Assembly: GCA_964423875.1 (NCBI GenBank)
Contig: CAYRGS010000003.1
Location: 32,218-96,217 of the forward strand
DNA length: 64,000 nt
Source of the DNA: CAYRGS01 sp964423875
GTDB taxonomy: Bacteria; UBA8248; JACPRG01; G963555815
Direction of reading: 5' to 3'
Position 1 is the first letter of the stretch; each line of letters opens with the position of its first letter. Both the position numbers and the translations under genes were made by a program. Of the stretch, positions 37,255 to 47,426 are shown piece by piece. The notes under the pieces are model-generated. The model was given only the letters and a program-made list of their open reading frames with translations, made no database searches and was not told where the DNA came from.

Positions 37255-39135
37255 ATGAGCAATACAGTCGAAGCAGGCCACGGAGGGAACGGGGGCGCCG
37301 CGCCCCAGAAGGACGTTGAGACACTGGAGACGGTAGCCATCCGTTTCGCCGGAGACTCGGGAGACGGAATGCAGCTTACCGGAACGCGGTTCACGAACGC
37401 GACGGCGATCGCCGGAAACGACCTCAGCACCTTGCCGGACTTTCCAGCGGAGATCCGGGCTCCCGCGGGCACGCTGGAGGGGGTGAGCGGATTCCAGATT
37501 AATTTCAGCAGCCACGACATCCACACCCCCGGAGACAGCCCCGATGTTCTGGTGGCCATGAATCCAGCGGCCCTGCGGGCCAACCTGAGCGACCTCAAGC
37601 GCGGGGGCATGCTCATCCTCAACACCTCCGCGTTCAACGCCAAGGCCTACGCCAAGGCCGACTACACGTCCGATCCCCTGACCGACGGCTCCCTGGACGG
37701 ATACCGCGTCTTCGAGGTCGACATCACCAAAATGACCCAGGCCGCGCTAAAGGACATGGGACTCCAACCCAGCGTCATGGACCGCAGCAAGAATCTTTTC
37801 GCCCTCGGCATGATGTTCTGGATGTATCAGCGCCCCATGAACAACACCATCGAGTGGATCAAAGAGAAATTCAAAAACCTGGAGCAAATCGTCGAGGCCA
37901 ACCTCCGGGCGCTGCACGCCGGATACCATTTCGGCGAGAACACGGAAATCTTCCAGACCTCCTATCTCGTCAAGGAGGCCCACCTTCCGCCCGGCACGTA
38001 CCGCAACATCACGGGCAATGAATCGGTGGCCAAGGGGTTCGCCGCCGCAGCGAAACTGTCGGGACTCCGCCTGGTATACGGAAGCTACCCCATCACCCCC
38101 GCCAGCGACGTGCTTCACGAACTCTCCCGTTACAAGAATTTTAACGTCATCACCATCCAGGCCGAGGACGAGATCGCGGCCGTTTCCGCCGCCATCGGCG
38201 CCTCGTTCTCGGGCGCGCTGGGCGTGACGGGCACCAGCGGCCCGGGCCTGGCCCTCAAGTCCGAGGCCATGAACCTGGCGGTGATGACCGAGCTCCCCTT
38301 GGTCGTCCTGGACGTCCAGCGCGGCGGCCCCAGCACGGGGCTTCCCACCAAGACCGAGCAGGCCGACCTCCTCCAGGTCCTTCACGGCCGGAACAGCGAT
38401 TCGCCCATCCCCGTGGTGGCCGCCACCACCCCTGGCGATTGCTTCTTCGCGGCGATTGAGGCCTCCCGGATTGCCCTCAAGTACATGACGCCGGTGGTCC
38501 TGCTCACCGACGGCTATCTGGCCAACGGGTCCGAGCCCTGGAGCATCCCCGCTGTGGAGAGCCTGCCGAAACTGGAAGTCGAGTTCCGCACCGATCCTGA
38601 AGGATTCCTGCCCTACCTCCGGGACCCGGAGACCCTCGCGCGGCCCTGGGCGAAACCCGGAACACCGGGACTGGAGCACCGGATCGGCGGAATCGAGAAG
38701 GAGGACGGAACGGGCGCCCTCAGCTACGAGCCGGCCAACCACGAGAACATGGTCCGGATCCGCGCGGCAAAAATCGCGGGCATCGCCAAAGACATTCCCC
38801 CGGCGGAAGTCGTGGGCGAGGAAACGGGCAAGCTGCTCGTCATCGGTTGGGGAAGCACATACGGAGCCATCACCACGGCCATCAGCGTCCTCCAGGCGCG
38901 GGGGGCCCCGGTGTCCTCCGTTCACCTGCGACATCTCAACCCGTTCCCTGAAAACCTCGGCAAGGTCATCTCGGGCTTCGACCGGGTGCTCATCCCCGAG
39001 ATGAACATGGGGCAGCTCTTGCTGCTCATCCGGGCCGAGTACCTTGTGGATGCCGTCGGCTTCAACAAGATCCAGGGGCAACCCTTCAAGATCTCTGAGC
39101 TCGTGGACAAGATTGAGGAGGTGCTTGCATCATGA
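37255..39135 (+). CDS. korA: 2-oxoglutarate:ferredoxin oxidoreductase, alpha subunit (gamma-alpha fusion)
   Basis: 626 residues. The N-terminal gamma-type domain has IRFAGDSGDGMQLTGTRFTN; the alpha domain begins near residue 260 with GNESVAKGFAAAAKL and YGSYPITPASDVLHEL (YPITP motif), then SGPGLALKSEAMNLAV and DVQRGGPSTGLPTKTEQAD. The alpha domain shapes the substrate and thiamine diphosphate pocket. With korB it converts 2-oxoglutarate to succinyl-CoA, reducing ferredoxin; the reaction is reversible and serves the reductive TCA cycle in autotrophs. Other 2-oxoacid substrates cannot be excluded, but position next to sucCD strongly suggests 2-oxoglutarate. Confidence 0.9.
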   Translation: MSNTVEAGHGGNGGAAPQKDVETLETVAIRFAGDSGDGMQLTGTRFTNATAIAGNDLSTLPDFPAEIRAPAGTLEGVSGFQINFSSHDIHTPGDSPDVLVAMNPAALRANLSDLKRGGMLILNTSAFNAKAYAKADYTSDPLTDGSLDGYRVFEVDITKMTQAALKDMGLQPSVMDRSKNLFALGMMFWMYQRPMNNTIEWIKEKFKNLEQIVEANLRALHAGYHFGENTEIFQTSYLVKEAHLPPGTYRNITGNESVAKGFAAAAKLSGLRLVYGSYPITPASDVLHELSRYKNFNVITIQAEDEIAAVSAAIGASFSGALGVTGTSGPGLALKSEAMNLAVMTELPLVVLDVQRGGPSTGLPTKTEQADLLQVLHGRNSDSPIPVVAATTPGDCFFAAIEASRIALKYMTPVVLLTDGYLANGSEPWSIPAVESLPKLEVEFRTDPEGFLPYLRDPETLARPWAKPGTPGLEHRIGGIEKEDGTGALSYEPANHENMVRIRAAKIAGIAKDIPPAEVVGEETGKLLVIGWGSTYGAITTAISVLQARGAPVSSVHLRHLNPFPENLGKVISGFDRVLIPEMNMGQLLLLIRAEYLVDAVGFNKIQGQPFKISELVDKIEEVLAS

Positions 39136-40148
39136 GCACGGAAACGGCAAAACTCACCAAGAAGGATTTTACCTCGGACCAGGTCGTCAGGTGGTGTCCG
39201 GGCTGCGGCGACTACGCCATCCTGGCGCAAGTGCAGGCCATTTTCCCGGACCTCGGGATTCCCCGGGAGAAGGTCGCTTTCGTCTCGGGAATCGGATGCG
39301 CGGCCCGGTTCCCCTACTACATGAACACCTACGGGTTCCACTCCATCCACGGCCGGGCGCCGGCTTTCGCCACGGGCCTCAAGTCGGCCAACCCGGATCT
39401 TTCCGTCTGGGTGGTGAGCGGGGACGGGGACGCCCTGTCCATCGGAGGAAATCACCTTCTCCACATTCTCCGGCGCAACGTCGATGTGAAGATCCTCCTG
39501 TTCAACAACCGGATTTACGGCCTGACCAAGGGGCAGTACTCTCCCACCTCGGAGTTCGGCAAGAAAACCAAATCCACGCCGATGGGCTCGGTGGACACGC
39601 CACTCAACCCCGTCTCCGTCGCACTCGGCGCGGAGGCCACGTTCGTTGCCCGGACGGTGGACCGGGACGTGAAGCACATGAGAGAGGTCATCCGGCAGGC
39701 CGCCGCCCACAAGGGAACGGCCTTCGTCGAGATTCTCCAGAACTGCCCCGTCTTCAACGACGGGGTCTTTTTCAACCTGACCGAGAAGGCCACCAAAGAG
39801 ATCGACGGCATCCGTCTTGACATCGGACAGCCGGCCGTCTACGGGCCGAAAGACAACTCGAAGGGCCTCCGGTTGAACGGACTGAAACTCGAGTCCGTCC
39901 CGGTCAACGGAGACACCGACGGATTGCTCGTGCACGATCCCCACGCCGCCGACCCCACCCTGGCGTTTATGATCGGCCAGATGCACAACCACGGCCTCCC
40001 GGTCGCCCTGGGCGTCCTCCGCGCCGTGGAAAAACCCTGCTACGACACCCTCGTGAACGACCAAGTCCAGCAGGCCATTCAGTCCAAGGGGGAAGGCAAC
40101 CTCGAGGCGCTCCTGAACGACGGAGATTCCTGGACGGTGTCCCCGTAG
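39132..40148 (+). CDS. korB: 2-oxoglutarate:ferredoxin oxidoreductase, beta subunit
   Basis: 338 residues. Cluster ligands Cys22 and Cys25 (WCPGCGDY), Cys56 (SGIGCAARF) and a late Cys in LQNCPVFND bind one [4Fe-4S]; GDGDALSIGGNH with LLFNNRIYGLT is the GDG...NN thiamine diphosphate/Mg site. Start ATG 39132 overlaps the korA stop (atga). No delta (2x[4Fe-4S] ferredoxin) subunit is encoded next to it. A strong terminator follows at 40184, closing the TCA block. Confidence 0.92.
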   Translation: MSTETAKLTKKDFTSDQVVRWCPGCGDYAILAQVQAIFPDLGIPREKVAFVSGIGCAARFPYYMNTYGFHSIHGRAPAFATGLKSANPDLSVWVVSGDGDALSIGGNHLLHILRRNVDVKILLFNNRIYGLTKGQYSPTSEFGKKTKSTPMGSVDTPLNPVSVALGAEATFVARTVDRDVKHMREVIRQAAAHKGTAFVEILQNCPVFNDGVFFNLTEKATKEIDGIRLDIGQPAVYGPKDNSKGLRLNGLKLESVPVNGDTDGLLVHDPHAADPTLAFMIGQMHNHGLPVALGVLRAVEKPCYDTLVNDQVQQAIQSKGEGNLEALLNDGDSWTVSP

Positions 40149-40183
40149 TCTCCGCGTCCCGAAGGTCCATTCGAACCCCGCCG

Positions 40184-40218
40184 CAAGGGAAATCCGCACC
40201 GGGTTTCCCTTGTGTTTT
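40184..40218 (+). terminator. Rho-independent terminator after korB
   Basis: A perfect 9-bp stem CAAGGGAAA / TTTCCCTTG with an 11-base loop, followed by TGTTTTG. It lies 36 bases after the korB stop. Confidence 0.75.
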
Positions 40219-40257
40219 GTCCGATACCTGAAAGCGATTTTCAGGGAGCCGAGTTTC

Positions 40258-40671
40258 ATGGAAAACACGCTCGCCATCATCAAGCCTGACGCCGTGGGCC
40301 GCAAACTGACCGGCCGGATCCTCGACCGAATCGAAGAGGCCGGCTTCCGGATCCGCACCCTCCGCCTGCTGCGCCTGACCCGGGCCGAGGCCGAGGGGTT
40401 TTACGCCGTTCACCGGGAACGGCCCTTTTTCGCTGGCCTGACCGAGTTCATGTCCTCCGGGCCCTGCGCGGCGATGGTCCTGGAGAAGGAGGACGCCATC
40501 GCGGCCTGGCGCCGTCTCATGGGAGCCACGAACCCGGAGGAAGCCGAAGTGGGCACGCTTCGCGCGGAGTTCGGCGAGAACATCGAGCGCAACTGCGTCC
40601 ACGGAAGCGACGCCCCCGAGACGGCGGCGTTCGAAACCGCGTACTTCTTCAGAGCCCTGGACAAGGTGTAA
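40258..40671 (+). CDS. ndk: Nucleoside diphosphate kinase
   Basis: 137 residues, normal length. LAIIKPDAVGRKLTGRI at the N terminus and the phosphorylated His115 in RNCVHGSDAPETA. Passes the gamma phosphate of ATP to other nucleoside diphosphates. ATG 40258 is the family start; the frame is open 48 bases upstream without a good start. Stands alone after the korB terminator. Confidence 0.93.
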   Translation: MENTLAIIKPDAVGRKLTGRILDRIEEAGFRIRTLRLLRLTRAEAEGFYAVHRERPFFAGLTEFMSSGPCAAMVLEKEDAIAAWRRLMGATNPEEAEVGTLRAEFGENIERNCVHGSDAPETAAFETAYFFRALDKV

Positions 40672-41035
40672 GGGAAGCCCTGGAGGGAGGCAGGGAGGGG
40701 GGGGAGGGGCCGTCGCTCAAGCTCCGGCGCGGATGAACCCGCGCTTTCGCCTCGTCGAACCGCCCGAGCGCAAATCGCTTTCCGTGACCGCCCGGGAGTC
40801 TCCATGACTAAAAGTGGATTGGAACACCGCAAAGGGGTTCCACCGGGTAAAATCCGACGGCCGGAATGACTTCCTTCCGGCCCGCCTTGAATCTCAAAAC
40901 CCTTTGATTTAGAGTGTCCTCGCAGGCATAAGCACGGGTCGGCCGGAAGCGAACCGGGCCCGACCGCACGGGGAACGGGCGGCTCGCCGGATCCTTCCGG
41001 CGATTTCTCATCTCAACCTTTTTCGGGTTTAGCGA
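40672..41035. other. Intergenic stretch with several hairpins, no gene seen
   Basis: 364 bases. Contains G-rich tracts (40685-40710), a perfect 8-bp hairpin GGCCGGAA/TTCCGGCC near 40860-40883, and CGCCGGA/TCCGGCG at 40984-41003. No tRNA or conserved RNA family is recognised. It may hold the leader of the following nucleotidyltransferase gene. Confidence 0.5.
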
Positions 41036-41740
41036 ATGCGCGCGGTGATTCTGGCGGGCGGGCTGGGAACGAGGCTCCGGCCTCTCACATTCTCGATCCC
41101 CAAGCCCCTCCTCCCCGTGGGGGAAAAGCCGATCCTCGAGATCATCCTCAACCGGCTCAAGGAATTCGGCTTCCGTGAATTCATCCTCTCCGTCGGATAC
41201 CGGGCTGAGCTCATCGAGACCTACTTCGGCGACGGCGCGCGGTTCGACGCAGAAATCCACTACCTGAGAGAAGAAAAGCCCACGGGAACGGCCGGCTCGC
41301 TCCACTTGCTGCGTCAAAGCTTCGACATCCTCGACGACGAAACCCTCCTCCTCATGAACGGCGACGTCCTGACCGAGCTCGATTTCAGCCGTTTCATCGA
41401 CTACCACAAGTCCGGGGCGTTCGATCTTACAGTGGGCGTCAAGGAGATCGAGCGCCAGCTCCCTTACGGCATCCTCGAGATGGAAGGCCACCTCGTCCGC
41501 CGGATCGTCGAAAAACCCGTCACGCGGTATCCCATCTCGGCCGGCATCTACCTGCTCCAGGGGAGCGTCCTTCCCCTCGTCCCGGCCGACACCTATTTCA
41601 CCCTGCCGAACCTCGTGGAACGCCTGGTGGCGGAGAACCGGCGCGTCGGAAGCCATCTCATCCAGGAATTCTGGCTGGCCGTGGAGCACCCGGACGACAT
41701 GGAAGAGGCCCGGTCCCGGCTCGAGGCGGGCTCGGGATGA
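41036..41740 (+). CDS. Sugar nucleotidyltransferase (NDP-hexose pyrophosphorylase family)
   Basis: 234 residues. MRAVILAGGLGTRLRPLT with SIPKPLLPVGEKPIL is the NTP-transferase signature (GGxGTRLxPLT..xPK); LLMNGDVLTELDF binds metal and IVEKPVTRYPISAGIYLL completes the sugar site. It would make an NDP-sugar from a sugar-1-phosphate. Short form without a C-terminal acyltransferase domain. First of a four-gene glycan locus with overlapping or near-overlapping genes; the next ATG overlaps its stop (atga). Confidence 0.85.
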   Translation: MRAVILAGGLGTRLRPLTFSIPKPLLPVGEKPILEIILNRLKEFGFREFILSVGYRAELIETYFGDGARFDAEIHYLREEKPTGTAGSLHLLRQSFDILDDETLLLMNGDVLTELDFSRFIDYHKSGAFDLTVGVKEIERQLPYGILEMEGHLVRRIVEKPVTRYPISAGIYLLQGSVLPLVPADTYFTLPNLVERLVAENRRVGSHLIQEFWLAVEHPDDMEEARSRLEAGSG

Positions 41741-42435
41741 GTCCCTCCCTCCGAAAGCTCTCCGTCGTCATTCCCGTTTACAACGAGCGAGACACCATCG
41801 AGGAGGTCATCCGCCGGGTCCTGGCAGTGGACATCGGCCTTGAGCGCGAGATCATCGTCCTGGACGGCGACTCCACCGACGGGACCCGGGAGTTCCTGGA
41901 GACCCTCCGGGAGAATCAGGTTCGGGTGATCTTCGAAAAGGAGCGGGGCGGCAAAGGCGCGGCCGTCCGGCGCGGCTTCGGCGAGGCCACGGGCGACATC
42001 GTCATCATTCAGGACGCCGACCTGGAGTTGGATCCGTCCGAATACCCGGACCTTCTGGCCCCCATCCTCCGGGGCGATGCGAAAACCGTTTACGGGAGCC
42101 GGTTCACCAACGGAAGGGGCGCGACGTCCCTCGGAAGCTACATCGGCAATCTGACCATCACCTGGGCGACCAACCTCCTCTTCTTCGCCCGGCTTACCGA
42201 CATCGCAACCGGCTACAAGGTCATTCGGAGAGATGTCCTCGACACCCTGCGCCTTTCGTGCAACGGCTTCGATTTCGACGCCGAAATCACCAATAAGCTC
42301 CTCAAGGCGGGCGTCCGCATTCACGAGGTCCCTGTCTCCTATGCGCCCCGCGACCACCAGGCCGGAAAGAAGCTTCACTGGTCCGAGGGTTTGCGGGTTC
42401 TGCTGGCGATCCTGAGAAACCGCTTTACCGACTGA
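41737..42435 (+). CDS. Glycosyltransferase family 2 (polyprenyl-phosphate sugar synthase-like)
   Basis: 232 residues. LSVVIPVYNERDTIEEVIRR, IIVLDGDSTDGTREFL and IIQDADLELDPSEYPDLL (DAD metal site), with YGSRFTNGR and DIATGYKVIRRDVL, follow dolichol-phosphate-mannose-synthase-like GT2 enzymes. It probably makes a polyprenyl-phosphate sugar, the donor for the GT39-like membrane enzyme encoded next. No transmembrane helices. Confidence 0.85.
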   Translation: MSPSLRKLSVVIPVYNERDTIEEVIRRVLAVDIGLEREIIVLDGDSTDGTREFLETLRENQVRVIFEKERGGKGAAVRRGFGEATGDIVIIQDADLELDPSEYPDLLAPILRGDAKTVYGSRFTNGRGATSLGSYIGNLTITWATNLLFFARLTDIATGYKVIRRDVLDTLRLSCNGFDFDAEITNKLLKAGVRIHEVPVSYAPRDHQAGKKLHWSEGLRVLLAILRNRFTD

Positions 42436-42443
42436 CCGACGCC

Positions 42444-44464
42444 ATGGCCGCCCCCCCTCCCCCCCCCCAGAACAGCCTATCAGCGCGACTCCGGACGCGG
42501 ATCTTCACCCCCGTCCTCCGATTCAACGACCGGGTGGATGAATGGATCCGCCGGAACCCGGCCGCGCGCCTCCTGGGACCTGCCGGACCGTTGCGGCGAT
42601 GGAGGGAAGGAGCGCAACGCGACCCCCGCCGATCGGGGCGGGCGACCGACAGAGACGGGTGGATCGACGGCAGTCTCCTCATTACAACGATCCGGAGGTT
42701 TTCGGCGGCGCTGGGCGGCGGAATCGCCGCCCAGGCGCGGGAAGGGGTCTTAGGGCGCTGGCGGGACGCCGTGGCCCACTCCCGGACGGCCGCCCCGCAG
42801 CGAACCGCGGCGGCCGTTCTCTTATCGGCAATGGGCGCGAACGCGGTTCTCCTTCTTGCCTCCCGAACGCTCCTGGAAGCGGAAGGCCTGGCGGTCCGGG
42901 CGCTCCTGCTCGCCGGTGCGGGAGCGGCGACGATCCTGGAAGAGGGCGGGTTCGCCCGCTGGTGGCGGGCCTGGTGGCCGGGCCGGCGGCTCCGGAATTC
43001 GGAAAGGGAGAGAACCCCCGGAACCGCCGATTCGGTCGCTCTGGAGGGGTCTCCCAGCTTCCTCCCCGCGATAGCGGCGGGGGCGGTTGCGGGGTTTTTC
43101 TGGTGGCTTTCTCCCGGCGCCGCATTTCTGGGACTGGCCACGGCGGGGTTGGCGGCGGGCCTGAAGCGATTCTGCGCCCCGGAGGATTGGGTATTTTTGC
43201 GAGGTCTTTTCATCGCTTCCCTGGCCCTGCGCCTAGCCCTCTTGGCCGTTGCGTACGTGTGGGCGATCACGCAAGGGTGGACCTACTCGAACCCGAATGT
43301 CCTGGACTTTCACTTCAGGACCCCGATGGTTTTCGACGACGGGGGATACTTCACAGCGCGCGCCTGGGCGCTCAGCCAGATTTGGAGGGGCGCTGAGGTC
43401 TGGCCGCAGGCCCTGTATGAAAATCGCCAAATTTACGGAGCCACGTCATTTCTCTACGTCCCCACGGCCTTCTTCTATCTCTTCGGCCCTGAGGGATTGA
43501 TCGCGGTCCGGCTCATCAATCCCTTCTTCGGCGCATGCCTCCCTTTGATGGTGTACGGGTTGACCCGCGACCTGTTCGGCCGGCCGGCCGGCCGGATCGC
43601 CTCGATCACGGTCTTTCTCTTCCCTTCGCTGATCCTCTGGAGCCTGGACCTGCTTAAGGACACCACGTTCATCGTGATGACCCTGGCGACCGTCTGGGGG
43701 CTGGTTCGGTTCCAACGGCGAAAGAGACTTGGCTTCTGGCTGGCCGCCGCCGTCACGGCGGTGCTTTCCTTCACCGTGCGCAATGACCTGGGCGTTCTTC
43801 TCCTCGTCTTGGTCGGACTCGGCTGGATACCCGTTGTGTGGCGGCGGTGTGTGGGGCGGAGCCCGGCTCGGGCGCTGCTCGCCCTTTTGCTTCTGGCAGC
43901 GGTTTTCCTCTCCCCCCCCGTGCGCAGTGTGATGGGGGTTCGGCTCTACTGGCTCTTTTCCATCCAGCGGGGAGCGGCCTCAACGGTCGGAAGGTCCACC
44001 TATCCGCTGTGGAACCGAAGACTCTACCGGCACAAGGCTCCCGAAACCTTCCTGCGGGATGTCAAACCCCTGGAAGTCCTCCGCGCGTTCGGACTCGGGC
44101 AATACCATTTCTGGCTCGAACCCACCCCCTGGGGGCCACGCTCCCAGGGAGAGCGGCTGGCCATCCCCCAGATGATGCTTTGGTACGTGATCCTGCTGGC
44201 GAGCCTCGCCGGGATATGGCGTCTGCGGCGAAACCCCTCGGAGCTCTTCGTCCTGCTTGTGTTCCTCGGGGCGGCGAGCGCCATCATAGGGATGACGGGA
44301 GGGAACGTCGGGACGATTTTCCGTCACCGGGATGTCCTGACGCCGGTCCTGATTGCCGCGGCCGGCGGAGGTCTGGCCGGCTGGCTCAACCGGCCGCGGG
44401 ACCCGGTCCCGGCCCATCAGAGCGGCCGGCCCCCTCGCGAGCCGGCCGCCGAGGCCTTCGACCT

Positions 44465-44468
<4 letters not shown>
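42444..44468 (+). CDS. Large polytopic membrane protein, GT39/PMT-like
   Basis: 674 residues. A Pro-rich start (MAAPPPPPQNS, encoded by C7-T-C10) and a soluble 120-residue lead precede at least a dozen membrane segments. The loop NVLDFHFRTPMVFDDGGYF, with an Asp pair after the first helices of the core, and YGATSFLYVPTAFFYLFGPE resemble GT-C enzymes that use polyprenyl-phosphate sugars. Family assignment is from layout rather than strong motifs. Nine bases after the GT2 gene that could make its donor. The next gene starts inside its stop (gtga). Confidence 0.6.
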
Positions 44469-45739
<1,271 letters not shown>

Positions 45740-46169
45740 CTTTCCCGAGGAGGTTCGCGTATATAGATGTTTCCATCTTTATACGTTGGGGTGGTTGTTA
45801 AAATACCCGCTGTTCGGAGCGTTGTCCCGAGACCCGGCCGGAAAGGAGGAAGCCGGACCGCATATGCAAGAACGCAATGATGGGCTTCATGGTCTTCTTT
45901 CCCCGAGGATTTTCGGATCTTTCCGCAGGCTGGGACGCCATTCGGAGGGGCGGATGGAAGAACCGCCGGCCTTTCGCGCCTAGCCTTGGGCCGCTGGAAG
46001 GCGGGGGGGGGGGGTCGCATGCGCGATGAGCCGCCGGTCCTTGTCCGGGCGCTTCCCCCCCCCCGGCGAGTCGGCCCGGGAGTAATGGAGATATCAGATG
46101 GCGAGGCGGGAGCACCCGGGCGAAGGAACCCGCTGCCGTTGCTTTGGCTTCGGAACCGCCCGCGCGACC
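45740..46169. other. Intergenic stretch between convergent genes
   Basis: 430 bases. Contains an AT-rich 12-bp hairpin with one mismatch (CGTATATAGATG at 45758-45769 and CATCTTTATACG at 45774-45785, loop tttc), a 12-G run (46003-46014) and a 10-C run (46055-46064). A 39-codon frame at 45864-45983 after AAAGGAGGA exists but shows no family features. The hairpin may terminate transcription from both sides. Confidence 0.5.
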
Positions 46170-47051
46170 TCAAACGGCTACGTGGATGCTGAGCTTTTCG
46201 TAGTCCTTCTCTTTCATTTCATCCCGCAGCCCCCAACTCTCCAGCCATGCGTGGCTCTCTTCAAAGAAACCCTCGCCGTACGGCTCGAAAACCATCAACT
46301 CGCCCAGGCAGAATTTGGAGTAATCATAGTCGCCGCGCATGTCCGCCGGGATGTTCCTTTCCCAAAGGGGCAGGTAAGGCGCCGGGCCCGCGCGAAGCTC
46401 CTCATCGGCCCGCCTGAGAACGCGGAAGTACGCCTTCAGGGTATCGGGGTCCAAGTCCTCGCTCACCCAGGAAAGGATCCGGAACTGCCCCATTGCCAGC
46501 CGGCGATGGCCCCGCTGAAGCGCCATGTCGATCGCCGGGTCCACGAGGTTGATCGCCCCGATCTCCCCCGACTCCAGGAATTGAAGCCGCTGCACCGGTC
46601 CGCCCAGGTTGTTGAGGATGATCTTCTCTCGCGGATGGATCATCTCCATCGCCTTCAAGGTCGTGTAGTGGGTCCCCGCGCGGATTCCGACGCCGATGGG
46701 GACGTTCGCCAGGTCCAGAAGAGAGTGGTAAGAGGAATCCGATCGGACGAAGAAGGAATAGTTGGCCACGCCGTAGAGGTCGGGGACGATCTTCCCCATG
46801 CCCGCGCCGGCGTTGCTCGCCGCGCCCCAGTGACAGGCCGCGTGGACGCTCGAGACCCCCTCCATGAAAGGGCGGTCCTGCGGCCGCTCGTAGTACGCAT
46901 CGCCCTGGTGGCTGAGCAACCCGTGCGTCACGCCGTCCAGGTGCTCAGGCGCCAAGCCCTCATCTTGGTAATAGCCGTTTTCGAGCGCAATCCACTCGTG
47001 GAGCCTCATGAAATGCGGCACCACCTTGACGGGCTTCAGATTTTGCGTCAT
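46170..47051 (-). CDS. NMT1/ThiY-like substrate-binding-fold protein without signal peptide
   Basis: 293 residues. VKVVPHFMRLHEWIALENGYYQDEGL is the usual first strand-helix of NMT1/SsuA-type binding proteins, and PIGVGIRAGTHYTTLKAMEM the hinge/anion site. The start MTQNLKPVK has no signal peptide, so the protein should be cytosolic and may be an enzyme with this fold (as dihydroxyphthalate decarboxylase-like relatives are) rather than a transporter part. The Thi5 CCCFC motif is absent. It is divergent from the TPP-riboswitch transcript, which suggests a role in pyrimidine or thiamine metabolism; this is inference. Confidence 0.6.
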   Translation of the reverse strand: MTQNLKPVKVVPHFMRLHEWIALENGYYQDEGLAPEHLDGVTHGLLSHQGDAYYERPQDRPFMEGVSSVHAACHWGAASNAGAGMGKIVPDLYGVANYSFFVRSDSSYHSLLDLANVPIGVGIRAGTHYTTLKAMEMIHPREKIILNNLGGPVQRLQFLESGEIGAINLVDPAIDMALQRGHRRLAMGQFRILSWVSEDLDPDTLKAYFRVLRRADEELRAGPAPYLPLWERNIPADMRGDYDYSKFCLGELMVFEPYGEGFFEESHAWLESWGLRDEMKEKDYEKLSIHVAV

Positions 47052-47122
47052 CTCTTCATTCCCCCCTTCGCTTTCCGGGCAGCGAAAGTCTTACTCACCT
47101 TTTCCAGATATCCCCACCGATA

Positions 47123-47151
47123 AATCTACTTTAATACAAAACCTGGTTCAA
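47123..47151 (-). promoter_or_regulatory. Candidate promoter for the minus-strand NMT1-like gene
   Basis: TTGAAC (47151-47146), 17 bases, TAGATT (47128-47123) on the minus strand, in an AT-rich pocket; four to five of six matches each. The leader would be about 65 bases. Confidence 0.4.
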
Positions 47152-47256
47152 TGCAGACCAAAAATTCCTTTCGCCCAAGCATAGCGCTGCGACCTCGTGC
47201 GCGCATATCCGAAAGACCTTGACCCTCGGGTCGATGAGCGGTAGATTGAACCAAGA

Positions 47257-47338
47257 CCGCTAGGGGTGCCTTGGACTGAGAGTCATACTCTGACAACCCT
47301 TGGAACCTGAACTGGGTAATACCAGCGTAGGGAAGCGG
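47257..47338 (+). promoter_or_regulatory. TPP (thiamine diphosphate) riboswitch
   Basis: All landmark pieces are present in order: P1 CCGCT (47257-47261) pairing with AGCGG (47334-47338), GGGGTGCC, CTGAGAG, the ACCC(TT) strand, GGAACCTGAACTGGGTAAT and ACCAGCGTAGGGAA. An upstream AGCGGT (47237-47242) can pair with ACCGCT of P1, a possible competing fold. It controls the permease and binding-protein genes downstream, and marks them as thiamine or thiamine-precursor transport. Confidence 0.95.
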
Positions 47339-47397
47339 CGGATAGCAGGGACGTTCGCGGGGAGGGACCTTTCCCTTTCCCGAGCCATCGCTTGACG

Positions 47398-47426
47398 GGC
47401 CGTTTCCCTCTCTTCGGGAGACGGCC
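47398..47426 (+). promoter_or_regulatory. Hairpin covering the ribosome binding site of the permease gene
   Basis: An 11-bp stem (GGCCGTTTCCC / GGGAGACGGCC, one G-T pair) with a 7-base loop. Its 3' arm contains GGGAG, six bases before the TTG start at 47427. It fits a translation-blocking expression platform for the riboswitch 60 bases upstream. The following TTGTTGTTG is only partly T-rich, so intrinsic termination is less likely. Confidence 0.6.

Noticed and set aside
45864..45983. 39-codon ORF after a good Shine-Dalgarno
   Set aside because: No hydrophobic segment or family feature; it is in the intergenic space between convergent genes and overlaps G-rich runs.
46170..47051. Thi5-type pyrimidine synthase
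   Set aside because: The fold is related, but the CCCFC motif of Thi5 is absent.
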